This document shows positions 32,592-41,138 of a stretch of 64,000 nt of DNA, piece by piece. Every line of letters starts with the position of its first letter. Position 1 is the stretch's first letter. The position numbers were made by a program, and so were the translations under genes. This DNA is from Bosea sp. F3-2 (GTDB lineage: Bacteria; Pseudomonadota; Alphaproteobacteria; Rhizobiales; Beijerinckiaceae). Under the pieces are notes generated by a model. That model was not told the origin of the DNA. It ran no database searches and worked only from the letters and a program-made list of their open reading frames with translations. The stretch lies in the NCBI RefSeq assembly GCF_008253865.1, contig NZ_CP042331.1:1054001-1118000 (forward strand), given 5' to 3'.

Positions 32592-33575
32592 ATGGCAATT
32601 TCGACGCGGCTGACGCGGTTTTTTGATATCGAGCACCCCATCATCCTAGCTCCGATGACCCCTGCTGCTGGTGGAGCGCTCGCTTCCGCGGTCAGCCAGG
32701 CGGGAGCGCTTGGACTGCTGGGCGGCGGATATGCCGATCGGGCCTGGTACGAGGAGGAGACCCGCAACATTACGCATCCGCGCGTCGGATGTGGCTTCAT
32801 CACCTGGGCGGCCGAAAGGGATCTCGATCTTTTCGAACGCGCGCTGACGGACAGGCCGACGGCGATGATGCTGTCGTTTTCTGATCCCGCCCTTCTGGCG
32901 GCGCGGGTCAAGAAGGCAAAGGTGCCATTGATCTGCCAGGTCCATACGCCGGATCAGGCGAGGCGCGCGATCGACGTCGGAGCGGATGTTGTCGTCGCAC
33001 AGGGCACGGAAGCTGGCGGCCACGGGCTCGACGAATACACGATGCTCTCGCTGCTGTCGCTCGTCATAGAGCTCGCGAGCAGGAACGCGGCTTCGCCACT
33101 GGTGGCGGCTGCCGGTGGGATTGCCGACGGTCGCGGGCTGGCGGCCGTGCTTGAGCTCGGCGCGGACGGGGTGCTCATGGGGACGCGGTTCTGGGCAACC
33201 CAGGAATCGCTCATCCATCCTGCTGCCAAGCAGAAAGTTATCGCCGCCGATGGCGATGCCACCATTCGCACGTCCGTCTATGACATCGTCAGGCAGAAGG
33301 ATTGGCCGCGGGGATACACGGGCCGCCTCTTGAAGAACGCCTTCATCGAGAAGTGGCACGGCAGGGAGGCTGAACTTCGCAAGATGCGCGCGGAAGAACT
33401 CCTGAAGGTGGAGGAAGCCTGGTCTGCCGGTGACTACGACACCGCCAACGTCACCGTCGGACAGGCCATCGGACTGGTTCACGATGTGCCGCCGGCCGCC
33501 GAGGTCATCTCGCGGATAATGCAGCAAGCCGCGGATCTGGTGGGCAAATTCGCACCACAGAAGGCGAGCGCCTGA
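32592..33575 (+). CDS. Nitronate monooxygenase, second copy
   Basis: A 327-residue FMN barrel protein of the same family as 31039-32109 but quite divergent. FFDIEHPIILAPMTPAAGGA opens it, with AQGTEAGGHGLDEYTMLSLL at the active-site loop and AAAGGIADGRGLAAVLELGA at the FMN phosphate site. GGGAGG precedes the ATG at 32592. A substrate different from the first copy is likely, given the sequence distance. A strong hairpin just after the stop closes the operon. Confidence 0.92.
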   Translation: MAISTRLTRFFDIEHPIILAPMTPAAGGALASAVSQAGALGLLGGGYADRAWYEEETRNITHPRVGCGFITWAAERDLDLFERALTDRPTAMMLSFSDPALLAARVKKAKVPLICQVHTPDQARRAIDVGADVVVAQGTEAGGHGLDEYTMLSLLSLVIELASRNAASPLVAAAGGIADGRGLAAVLELGADGVLMGTRFWATQESLIHPAAKQKVIAADGDATIRTSVYDIVRQKDWPRGYTGRLLKNAFIEKWHGREAELRKMRAEELLKVEEAWSAGDYDTANVTVGQAIGLVHDVPPAAEVISRIMQQAADLVGKFAPQKASA

Positions 33576-33589
33576 TCTGCACCACCCTC

Positions 33590-33632
33590 GCTCTGATCCC
33601 GGCGATAGCTCCTCTAACGCCGGGATCAGAGC
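33590..33632 (+). terminator. 15-bp perfect stem-loop after the nitronate monooxygenase operon
   Basis: GCTCTGATCCCGGCG pairs perfectly with CGCCGGGATCAGAGC across a 13-base loop, 14 bases after the stop codon. There is no T run, so it is either a factor-assisted terminator or an mRNA-stabilising hairpin. Confidence 0.6.
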
Positions 33633-33867
33633 ACCTGTCCGGGCGGCGCATGGCATGTCCGCTTGGCGGCAATGACTCAATGTCTGGAAGCTACCCTTCT
33701 GCGACCTTCGGAACGTCTGCTCGGGGGCGAGATCCCGGCGACCTTCCAGGAGCGGGTGGATGCCGGGCGAGGCGGGCACGCGTCACCGAAACTCTCGACC
33801 GCGCCGAGGAGGCGGAAACCCTTCCAAGTCAGATACTTACTGAGATATCGGTGGTCTTTGCTACCTA

Positions 33868-34002
33868 ATGCCGGATCTATCAGGCTTGAACGCCCTCTTT
33901 GTCGTGAGCGCGGGCGTCGCACTTGCCGCAGCGATCGTTGCACTCAGGCTAGCCCGAACAAGAGACATGAAAGCACAGTCCCCGCCCTTGCGAACCGGAT
34001 AG
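33868..34002 (+). pseudogene. Possible C-terminal scrap of an MFS transporter
   Basis: A 44-codon frame, MPDLSGLNALFVVSAGVALA then AAIVALRLARTRD, looks like the last helix and tail of a DHA2-type MFS protein. A stop sits in frame shortly upstream. The rest of the 33.6-34.0 kb gap shows nothing recognisable. Confidence 0.35.
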
Positions 34003-34030
34003 AACGACCGCCGCTCTTTAACAGAGAGTT

Positions 34031-37000
34031 TCACTCGGCGGCGATTGCCATCGGCGACAGCCGTTCCTCCGCCGAAGTCTCATGGAGACCATCCGCCGTC
34101 GGCTCGATCCGGAACCACGCCGTGTAGAGGGCCGGCAGGAAGAGCAGGATCAACACCGTGCCGACCGCGGTGCCCCCGATGAGCGTATAGGCCATCGATC
34201 CCCAGAACACGGAATGTGTGAGGGGTATGAACGCCAGAACGGCGGCCAATGCGGTCAAGATTACGGGCCGCGTACGCTGCACGGTCGCCTCGATCACGGC
34301 GTGGTAGTCGTCGAGTCCCGCCGCCTGGTTCTCCTTGATCTGTTCGGTCAGGATCAACGTGTTGCGCATCAGAATGCCAGCCAACCCGATCAAGCCCAAA
34401 ATGGCGTTGAAGCCGAAGGGCTGATTGAAAGCGAGCAGCGTCGGCACGACGCCGACGAGTCCGAGCGGTGCGGTCAACAGCACCATGGCCATCATCGAGA
34501 ATGATCGCACCTGAAGCATAAGGACGATCAGCGTTGCCGCGATCATGATCGGGAAAACCTTGCCCAGCGCGATATTGGCCTTGGCTGCCTCCTCGATCGA
34601 TCCGCCCATTTCAATTCGATACCCGGCCGGAAGGGAGGCGATCACTGGCTGAAGCGCTGCCATGACCTGCTTCGATACCTCGGGAGGCTGCGTCGCCTCG
34701 TTGATGTCCGATCGGATCGTGATAACCGGCGTTCGGTCCCGACGCTTCAGGATCGGCTCTTCCAGACGGATCTCGGAATGGCCGATTTGGTCGAGCGGAA
34801 CCTGTCGTCCATCCCGGCTCATCAGTGAGAAATCCGCCAGGCGCGCTGGATCGAGCCTCTCTGCCCCAGCGCTGCGCGCCACGACAGGAACATTGCGGAT
34901 GTCTTCGCGGACCTGTGTGACGGCCACGCCGGTGAGGAGGAACTGGAGTTGTCTGCCGACCTCGGCTGGCGAAAGACCGATGAGGTTGAGTCGATCCTGA
35001 TCCGGGACGAAACGCAGCGTGGGCGTGCGGTTCCCCCAATCGCGGTTGGCTTGCCGCACATCGGAGACGTCGCGCATGAGACCAAGCGCCGCTTCGGAGA
35101 TGCCGTAGAGCTGCACAGGGTCTGGCCCCATGACACGGAATTCGACGGGGAACGGTGTGTACGGGCCGAACACAAGTTGTGTGACGCGGATATAGGCTTC
35201 CGGCGCAAGTCCTTGTGCGACCGCCTCTCGCAGCCGGTGCTTCAATGCCTCGCGTGCCTCTGCGTCCGGAGTGCGAACGACGACCTTGGCGAATGCCGGG
35301 TCCGGCAGTTCCGGCGCCATGGCAAAGAAGAAGCGCGGAGCACCCTGACCGATGTAACTCGTGATGGTCTTTGTCTCGGATTGGCGATTCAACCAGTCCT
35401 CGAGAGTCTTAACCGTAGCGGTCGTTGTCTCGATGCTGGTGCCTTCCGGCAGGCGGACCTCCACCAGCACCTCCGGACGATCGGAGGTCGGGAAGAACTG
35501 CTGCTTCACTCCGCCCATGCCGACAACGGCCAACGCAAAGGCGATGGCGACGACGGCGCAGGTCAGGAACTTGTGGCGCACGGCCAGGCTGATGACTCTC
35601 CGGAGGCGCCGATAATTCGGTGTGTCGTAGATCGCGTGGGTGCCGCCTTCGATCGGTTTGATCGCGGGCAGCATTTTGACGCCGAGATAGGGCGTGAAGA
35701 CCACCGCGACGATCCAGGAGACGATGAGGGCGAAGCCCACGACCCAGAAGATGTTCCCGGCATATTCGCCGGCGGTCGAGCGGGCGAAGCCTACCGGGAG
35801 GAACCCGGCGATCGTCACGAGCGTTCCCGACAGCATCGGCGCTGCCGTGTGGCTCCAGGCATAGGCCGCAGCTTTGATGCGGTCCATGCCCTCCTCCATC
35901 TTCACCACCATCACTTCGATGGCGATAATGGCATCGTCGACGAGCAAGCCGAGCGCGAGGATAAGGGCGCCTAGCGTGATCCGATCGAAGAACCGGCCGG
36001 TTTCGAGCATGATGAGGAATACGACGGCGAGCGTCAGAGGGACCGCCGCCGCCACCACGATACCGACGCGCCAACCGAGGCTGAGCAGGCTCACGAGCAG
36101 CACGACGCCGAGCGCCATCGCGAACTTCAGCATGAACTCGTCCACGGCTGAGGCGATGTTGACGGCCTGATCCGAAACCTTGTCGAGCGTCATCCCGAGA
36201 GGCAGCGTTTGCGCGATGGCAGCGGTCTTCGCCTCCAGCGCCCTGCCCAGGGCGAGGCCATCCCAGCCTTCCTGCATCACCGCCGCGAGCATGATGGTGG
36301 GTTCGCCTTCGTGCCGAATGAGAAAGCTCGGAGGATCCTCGTAACCACGGCGGATATCGGCCACATCGCCGAGCTTCAGCGTTCTTCCCGCTGCAACGAT
36401 CGGAGTGTCGGCGATCGCTTGGACGCCATCATAGGCTCCGTCAATCCGGATGAAGACCCGCGGTCCTCGCGTGTCGATCGAACCCGACGGAGTGACGGTG
36501 TTCTGTCGTTGCAGGGCGCCGACGATGTCCTGCGCCGAGACACCGAGCGTCGCCAGCTTGGCGAATGAAAACTCGACAAAGATCTGTTCGGGGAGCTCGC
36601 CCAGGATGTTGATCTTCTTGACGCCCGGCACGTGCAGAAGGTCCTGGCGGATCAACTCGGCCTGCCGGACCAGCTCGCGCATCGGCATGCCCTTCGCCTT
36701 GAGCGCATAAAGCGCGAAGCTGACATCCGAATATTCGTCGTTGACGAACGGGCCGAGTACGCCTGGCGGCAGATTGCGAGCTTCATCGCCCAGCTTCTTG
36801 CGGGCCTGGTAGAACTCCTCCTGCACCGCCGACGGCGGAGTGCTGTCCTTCAGCGTGACCGTCATATAGGCGTAGCCCGGACGCGTGGTTGTCTCGACTC
36901 TGTCGTACCAGGTCAGCTCCTGGATGCGCTTCTCCAGCGGTTCAGCGACGAGATCCTGCATCTCTCGCGCGGTCGCGCCCGGCCACGCGGTCGTGACCGT

Positions 37001-37144
37001 CAAGGTTTTGATGGTGAAGTTGGGGTCCTCCGCCCGGCCCAGCATGAAGAAGGCGTACGCACCGGCGGCTACGAGCAGGAGGATGGAAAACAGCGTGACG
37101 GCACGTTCGCGAACGGCAATCGCGGAAAGATTGAAACTCATCAT
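34031..37144 (-). CDS. RND efflux transporter permease
   Basis: A 1037-residue inner-membrane proton-driven pump subunit of the AcrB/MexB class. The first helix is RAVTLFSILLLVAAGAYAFF. The middle region GALILALGLLVDDAIIAIEV carries the paired acidic residues of helix 4. Two large periplasmic loops follow helices 1 and 7, and the protein ends with LIGGTAVGTVLILLFLPALY. Its start overlaps the adaptor stop as ATGA. It resembles the heavy-metal-independent group that pairs with a short adaptor and no local outer-membrane gene. The substrate range is unknown. It is regulated by the divergent TetR gene at 38335. Confidence 0.95.
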   Translation of the reverse strand: MMSFNLSAIAVRERAVTLFSILLLVAAGAYAFFMLGRAEDPNFTIKTLTVTTAWPGATAREMQDLVAEPLEKRIQELTWYDRVETTTRPGYAYMTVTLKDSTPPSAVQEEFYQARKKLGDEARNLPPGVLGPFVNDEYSDVSFALYALKAKGMPMRELVRQAELIRQDLLHVPGVKKINILGELPEQIFVEFSFAKLATLGVSAQDIVGALQRQNTVTPSGSIDTRGPRVFIRIDGAYDGVQAIADTPIVAAGRTLKLGDVADIRRGYEDPPSFLIRHEGEPTIMLAAVMQEGWDGLALGRALEAKTAAIAQTLPLGMTLDKVSDQAVNIASAVDEFMLKFAMALGVVLLVSLLSLGWRVGIVVAAAVPLTLAVVFLIMLETGRFFDRITLGALILALGLLVDDAIIAIEVMVVKMEEGMDRIKAAAYAWSHTAAPMLSGTLVTIAGFLPVGFARSTAGEYAGNIFWVVGFALIVSWIVAVVFTPYLGVKMLPAIKPIEGGTHAIYDTPNYRRLRRVISLAVRHKFLTCAVVAIAFALAVVGMGGVKQQFFPTSDRPEVLVEVRLPEGTSIETTTATVKTLEDWLNRQSETKTITSYIGQGAPRFFFAMAPELPDPAFAKVVVRTPDAEAREALKHRLREAVAQGLAPEAYIRVTQLVFGPYTPFPVEFRVMGPDPVQLYGISEAALGLMRDVSDVRQANRDWGNRTPTLRFVPDQDRLNLIGLSPAEVGRQLQFLLTGVAVTQVREDIRNVPVVARSAGAERLDPARLADFSLMSRDGRQVPLDQIGHSEIRLEEPILKRRDRTPVITIRSDINEATQPPEVSKQVMAALQPVIASLPAGYRIEMGGSIEEAAKANIALGKVFPIMIAATLIVLMLQVRSFSMMAMVLLTAPLGLVGVVPTLLAFNQPFGFNAILGLIGLAGILMRNTLILTEQIKENQAAGLDDYHAVIEATVQRTRPVILTALAAVLAFIPLTHSVFWGSMAYTLIGGTAVGTVLILLFLPALYTAWFRIEPTADGLHETSAEERLSPMAIAAE

Positions 37145-38256
37145 TTGCTCCCGTCGTCAGAGCCGGTCCTGACGCGAGCCCCCTCCCGTAGGAGATGAGC
37201 TCCAAGCGAAACGATCGGATCGCCGGGATTCACTCCGGTAATCGTGGCGGTTTCCCCGCTCACCCGGGTGAGCTTGACGGGCAGGAAACGGACGGTCGAG
37301 CTGGCGCCGTCCACCACCCATACCCCGGTCTTCCTCCCGTCATCGAGAACGGCGCCGAGCGGAACCTGCACTTCGGGTCGGTTTGCCTGACTGGCAACGC
37401 GAACGGTCACGGTCGCGCCGAGTGGAGCCGCTGCGGCCTCTCCGTCCAGGACATAGCGGGCCTCGTACGTCCGGGTCAGGGCATCGGCTGAATCCGACAA
37501 CTGCCGGAGATGCGCGGTATGAGGACGCCCATCGCTCCCATACACACTCGCTTCGGCTGCCGACCCGATCGCCGGCCGGATCGTTTCCGGAAGAGCGACC
37601 ACGGCTTCGCGCGGACCGGCCTGGGCCAAGCGGACGACGGTCTGCCCGGCGGAAACGACCTGCCCGGGTTCTCCAAGAGCTTCGACCACGGTCCCATCCG
37701 CATCCGCTACCAGGACCGAATAGGTCGCCTCGTTCTCGGCGACCCGGGCTTCGGCTTCAGCAGCCGCGAGTTGCGCCTTGGCCGTGTCCAAGGCGGCCTT
37801 TGCCTGCTCGTAGCGTTGGCGAGAGGCCCAGCCATTGTTGACCAGATTGGCATAACGCCGCTCATCCGCGTCGGTCTGAACGACGGCGGCTCGCGCTGCG
37901 GCAACGGCGTTTCGTTTCGCCGTAAGCGCCAGGCGAAGGTCCGTTTCGTCAATCCGCATGAGCGGTTCGCCAGCCTTGACCTGCTGCCCGACATTCACGA
38001 GCCGCTCGACGATCTTGCCGGGAACGCGAAAGCCGAGATTGCTCTGCACTCTCGCTCCGATGACGCCCGTAAAGCCGCGTTCCGAGCCGGAAACGCGCAT
38101 CGCTTTCGCCAACCTGACGATCGGAGGTTCCTGCCGTGGATCTCCCACGGCGGAGGCCTTCTGCGGACGCGTGGAGAGCACGATGAATGCAGCCACCGCC
38201 CCTGCTGCGACCAGGACGCTTCCGAACGCGATAACCGACCTCTTCCTCTTGCTCAT
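37141..38256 (-). CDS. RND efflux periplasmic adaptor subunit
   Basis: A 371-residue membrane-fusion protein. One N-terminal anchor (SVIAFGSVLVAAGAVAAFIV) is followed by the lipoyl half-motif GFRVPGKIVERLVNVGQQVK, a helical hairpin rich in Ala/Glu (AKAQLAAAEAEARVAENEAT), and the second lipoyl half-motif ADADGTVVEALGEPGQVV. The start at 38256 (MSKRKRSV) gives a short cytoplasmic head. It is the first gene of the adaptor-pump operon, opposite the TetR gene, and should link the permease to an outer-membrane channel encoded elsewhere. Confidence 0.94.
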   Translation of the reverse strand: MSKRKRSVIAFGSVLVAAGAVAAFIVLSTRPQKASAVGDPRQEPPIVRLAKAMRVSGSERGFTGVIGARVQSNLGFRVPGKIVERLVNVGQQVKAGEPLMRIDETDLRLALTAKRNAVAAARAAVVQTDADERRYANLVNNGWASRQRYEQAKAALDTAKAQLAAAEAEARVAENEATYSVLVADADGTVVEALGEPGQVVSAGQTVVRLAQAGPREAVVALPETIRPAIGSAAEASVYGSDGRPHTAHLRQLSDSADALTRTYEARYVLDGEAAAAPLGATVTVRVASQANRPEVQVPLGAVLDDGRKTGVWVVDGASSTVRFLPVKLTRVSGETATITGVNPGDPIVSLGAHLLREGARVRTGSDDGSK

Positions 38257-38267
38257 CGCCTTGCACC

Positions 38268-38322
38268 AATTAGATTGCGTTCGCACTCTATATTCTCTAT
38301 AGATGTCAAACGCAATCTAATT
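38268..38322. promoter_or_regulatory. Large inverted-repeat operator between the RND operon and TetR
   Basis: A perfect 14-base inverted repeat, AATTAGATTGCGTT (38268-38281) and AACGCAATCTAATT (38309-38322), flanks 27 bases containing a smaller palindrome CTATA-N5-TATAG. The right arm ends one base before an ATG and about 12 bases before the TetR start, so bound repressor would cover both promoters. Confidence 0.75.
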
Positions 38323-38334
38323 ATGGAGGTCTCG

Positions 38335-38940
38335 ATGCGGGTCAGTCGCGTTCAGGCGGAGGAAAATCGGCAGACGGTGATCAATGTGGCGAGCCGTCTC
38401 TTTCGGGAGCACGGGTTCGACGGCATCGGCCTCAAGGACCTGATGGAGAGCGCCGGGCTCACCCAGGGGGCCTTCTACAAGCAGTTTGCATCTAAGGACG
38501 ATCTCGCGGCGCAGGCCTCGAGGCGAGCGCTGGAGAGTGCTTTCGGCCGATGGGCCGCCGCAGCCGAGACCAATCCGCAAGATCCGCTCCACGCGGTGAT
38601 CGCGTTTTACCTCAGTTCGGGACATCGCGAAGAGAAGATGGATGGGTGTCCGATCGTGGCGCTCGGCTCGGATGCTGCCCGGCAAGGGAGTGAGGTGAAG
38701 GCGTCGTTCGAGGCCGGAATCCGGGAGCATCTCGAATTGCTCGGCCAATGGGTTGGCGAAGCCGATGGCGAGCAGCCGCTCGGCAAGGCCATGGCCATTC
38801 TCTCGACCATGGTCGGCGCGGTCGTCCTATCCCGGGCCATCAACGACGAGCGGCTGTCGAAGCAGTTCCTCCAAGCGGCCGCGGACAGTGTTCTGACGGA
38901 GGCACATGCGAACAACGAACCGTCTCGGTCGCATCAATGA
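38335..38940 (+). CDS. TetR-family repressor of the RND operon
   Basis: A 201-residue repressor. The helix-turn-helix is VINVASRLFREHGFDGIGLK and LMESAGLTQGAFYKQFASK, and the ligand domain contains EEKMDGCPIVALGSDAARQG, similar in layout to the TetR at 20.4 kb. The ATG at 38335 has GGAGG 4 bases upstream; the ATG at 38323 overlaps that site. It is divergent from the efflux genes with a 14-base inverted repeat between, the standard arrangement for drug-responsive derepression. Confidence 0.93.
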   Translation: MRVSRVQAEENRQTVINVASRLFREHGFDGIGLKDLMESAGLTQGAFYKQFASKDDLAAQASRRALESAFGRWAAAAETNPQDPLHAVIAFYLSSGHREEKMDGCPIVALGSDAARQGSEVKASFEAGIREHLELLGQWVGEADGEQPLGKAMAILSTMVGAVVLSRAINDERLSKQFLQAAADSVLTEAHANNEPSRSHQ

Positions 38941-39075
38941 CGATGTCGTCGGCCGGAACGCTCACGCACGGCAACAGAGGACACCTTTTCAAATGATCCA
39001 CTCGAATTTGCAGCGTTGTTTTCACGAACCACTTGGCGCCGATGGCTGGAGAACCTTCGGCAGTTTGAGCAAGCC

Positions 39076-39168
39076 ATGGAGATCACTGAACTCGACTTCG
39101 TTGAGAGGCGGGTCAGGACTCTCGAAGCGCAAGTGGCTGAACTTCGTGCGCAGGTCAGGAAGCCCTGA
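39076..39168 (+). CDS. Short coiled-coil ORF (possibly the tail of a longer frame)
   Basis: A 30-residue frame, MEITELDFVERRVRTLEAQV then AELRAQVRKP, forms a heptad pattern (V, L, V, L, V spaced 3-4) expected for a coiled coil. The same frame is open back to the TetR stop at 38940 (upstream reading includes LEFAALFSRTTWRRWLENLR), without another ATG, so it may be the end of a longer small protein or of a broken gene. Its stop overlaps the next start as TGATG. No strong ribosome site was seen. Confidence 0.3.
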   Translation: MEITELDFVERRVRTLEAQVAELRAQVRKP

Positions 39169-39917
39169 TGTCCTCGCTGCCGACCACGCCCTCGGTTGCC
39201 GAGCGCCCGCTGACGAGAGGTACCATTTTCCTCCTCGCGGGATTGGCTGCCCTTGGCTCACTCGCAACCAACATCATCCTGCCCGCCTTCCCGCGGATCG
39301 GCGCCAGCCTCGGCGTATCGTCTCAGGAACTCGGCCTGACGCTGAGCAGCTTCTTCGTCGCCTTCGCACTCGGGCAGCTTGTGGTCGGTCCCTTCTCCGA
39401 TCGCTTCGGTCGCAAATGGCTGGTGCTGGGCGGCCTCGCGGTCTTCGCCGCCGGTAGCATCTTTTGTGCTCTTGCGGAAACCTTGTCCCTCCTCGTTCTC
39501 GGCCGCGTCATTCAGGCACTCGGAGCCTGCGCGGCCTCGGTCCTGTCCCGCGCGATCGCTCGTGATCTGTTCGATGGAGAAGCGCTCGCGCGGGCTTTGG
39601 CGCTGACCATGATCGCCGGAGCGGCCGCACCTGGCTTTTCGCCGCTACTCGGTGGTGCGCTCGACGGTCTGTTCGGCTGGCGGGTCACGTTCCTGGTCGT
39701 GGCGGCGTTTGGCATGATGCTTGGACTGCACTATTCCACGAGCGTCGGCGAAACCCATCCCGCAGACCGCAGAGCAACCCTTACGGCTTCAGCCGTGGCA
39801 TCCGCCTACGGTCGCCTCGCCTTCGATCCGCTCTTTCTTTTCCCCGCTCTGTCGGTGGGCCTCGTCATCGGCGGACTTTACACCTTCTTCGCTGCGGCTC
39901 CGGCTATCCTGACCATC
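39168..39917 (+). pseudogene. Bcr/CflA-type MFS transporter, truncated
   Basis: The N-terminal 250 residues fit Bcr/CflA drug exporters: LAALGSLATNIILPAFPRIG, GQLVVGPFSDRFGRKWLVLG, SRAIARDLFDGEALARALAL. After FFAAAPAILT the frame enters the antisense of an oxidoreductase fragment, so the last five helices are lost. Only seven helices remain and transport is not expected. The start and coupling to the upstream short ORF look intact, indicating a recent truncation. Confidence 0.78.
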
Positions 39918-40350
39918 CATGGCCGGGAAGCCATAGAAGCCCTGCCGCACGCCTGTCGCCCAGATGAAGACGGGCGCGTCGTCCCAGGCGGGGTTGCAGC
40001 CGCATCCAGGCCGTACCAGTGCAGGATTTCGCGCGTGGGGCGCAGCAGGCCCTCGAAAGTGGGACCGAGCAGCTTGCCGGCCCAGGCTCCCGCGCTCACG
40101 ACGAGGCGGCCGGCGCGGATCGTGTCGTGGTCGGTCCGCAGTTCGACATGATCCTCGTGCGGAACGATCTCCCGGACGTGAGTGTCAAGCGCTAGGGATG
40201 CGCCGGCCGCGACGGCGAGGCGCAGTTGCGCGGCAATACAATTCTCCGGCCGCAGATAGCCGCCTTCCGGCTCGACATAGACATGGTCGGCGGCATTCAG
40301 CCAGGGATCATTGCCCGGGATCCAGCGGTGATGCTCGACCATGGCGATCC
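39915..40350 (-). pseudogene. FAD-dependent oxidoreductase (sarcosine oxidase-like), internal fragment
   Basis: The minus strand encodes DPWLNAADHVYVEPEGGYLR, then TIRAGRLVVSAGAWAGKLLG and LRPTREILHWYGLD, matching the middle of DAO/sarcosine-oxidase proteins. A frameshift near 39980 breaks the frame; the continuation (PVFIWATGVRQGFYGFP) reads in another frame. The FAD-binding N-terminus and the C-terminus are missing. Both edges are junctions with other fragments. Confidence 0.72.
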
Positions 40351-40589
40351 GCAATCGCTTCGCCCGGGCCAGCGTGTGCGTGCCCTCAAAGCCTATGTCG
40401 AGCGCTATGGCCGTGGCGGTTGGCGCGGGCTGAAGACGCCTTCGATCCAGGTACGACGCTTCGCCTCGGCTGAGCTGACACAGTCAGTAAATGAGCTTTG
40501 GGCAGGCGGGGTAAGCTTCGAACTGAGAAGCAACAAAGTTCGTTCTCGTCCGCGCCATTTGCGGACTCTGCCTCGCCGCCCGTAACCGG

Positions 40590-40906
40590 ACATTTCAGGG
40601 CTATCCGCATATCCTTGTCTCGGGCCGGGGCGACACGCGCACGCCGGTCGACGCCGAATGGGTAAGCCGTGGCCTGTCACGGCGCCGAACTTCCAGATGG
40701 TGCCGGGCTTGCTTCTGGGCTCGGACATGATCGCCCTGCTGCCCTCGCGCATCCTGCCCGACTTCGAAGGGCTCGTATCCTTCCTGCCACCTGTTCCAGT
40801 GCCCGGTTTTCTGCTGCATCTCGCTTGGCATCGCTGGCGCGCGAAGGATGCCGCGCTTCAGCACGTCGCCGTTCATGAGACGAGCCGGACCGTCCAGCAG
40901 GGATAA
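40590..40906 (+). pseudogene. LysR-family regulator, C-terminal fragment with frameshift
   Basis: GYPHILVSGRGDTRTPVDAE, then after a frameshift near 40670 TAPNFQMVPGLLLGSDMIAL, then PGFLLHLAWHRWRAKDAALQ to a TAA. This is the end of a NodD/TcmR-like LysR effector domain. The DNA-binding part is absent. The stop abuts the next ATG. Confidence 0.68.
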
Positions 40907-41138
40907 ATGTCACCGGAAAGCGGCAAGCTAGTCCTCGATCGTATGCAGCGCGGCCGCAACCTCATCAGCGCCGCGCAGGTGGCACTGCGACTGTCGACTT
41001 TCAGTGGCGCCACCTTTTCGGTGGCACCTGCGATCTCCTGGCAGGAGGCGGACGGTTCGACCGTCGTTCACATCGACGATTTCGAAGGGGGCCGCTCAGA
41101 CACGATGGCCAATCTTCGACGGCACTCCGACCGATATG
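40907..41138 (+). pseudogene. Short unassigned fragment, possibly MoaF-like
   Basis: A frame beginning right after the LysR-fragment stop encodes MSPESGKLVLDRMQRGRNLI and ADGSTVVHIDDFEGGRSDTM. The VVHIDDFE-type strand recalls MoaF-like small barrel proteins, but the match is weak. The frame then continues into the antisense of the DapA-like gene, so the true end is lost. Confidence 0.25.

Noticed and set aside
37510..38334. Extension of the TetR frame upstream through the adaptor gene
   Set aside because: It is antisense to the adaptor protein. The helix-turn-helix start and GGAGG place the start at 38335.
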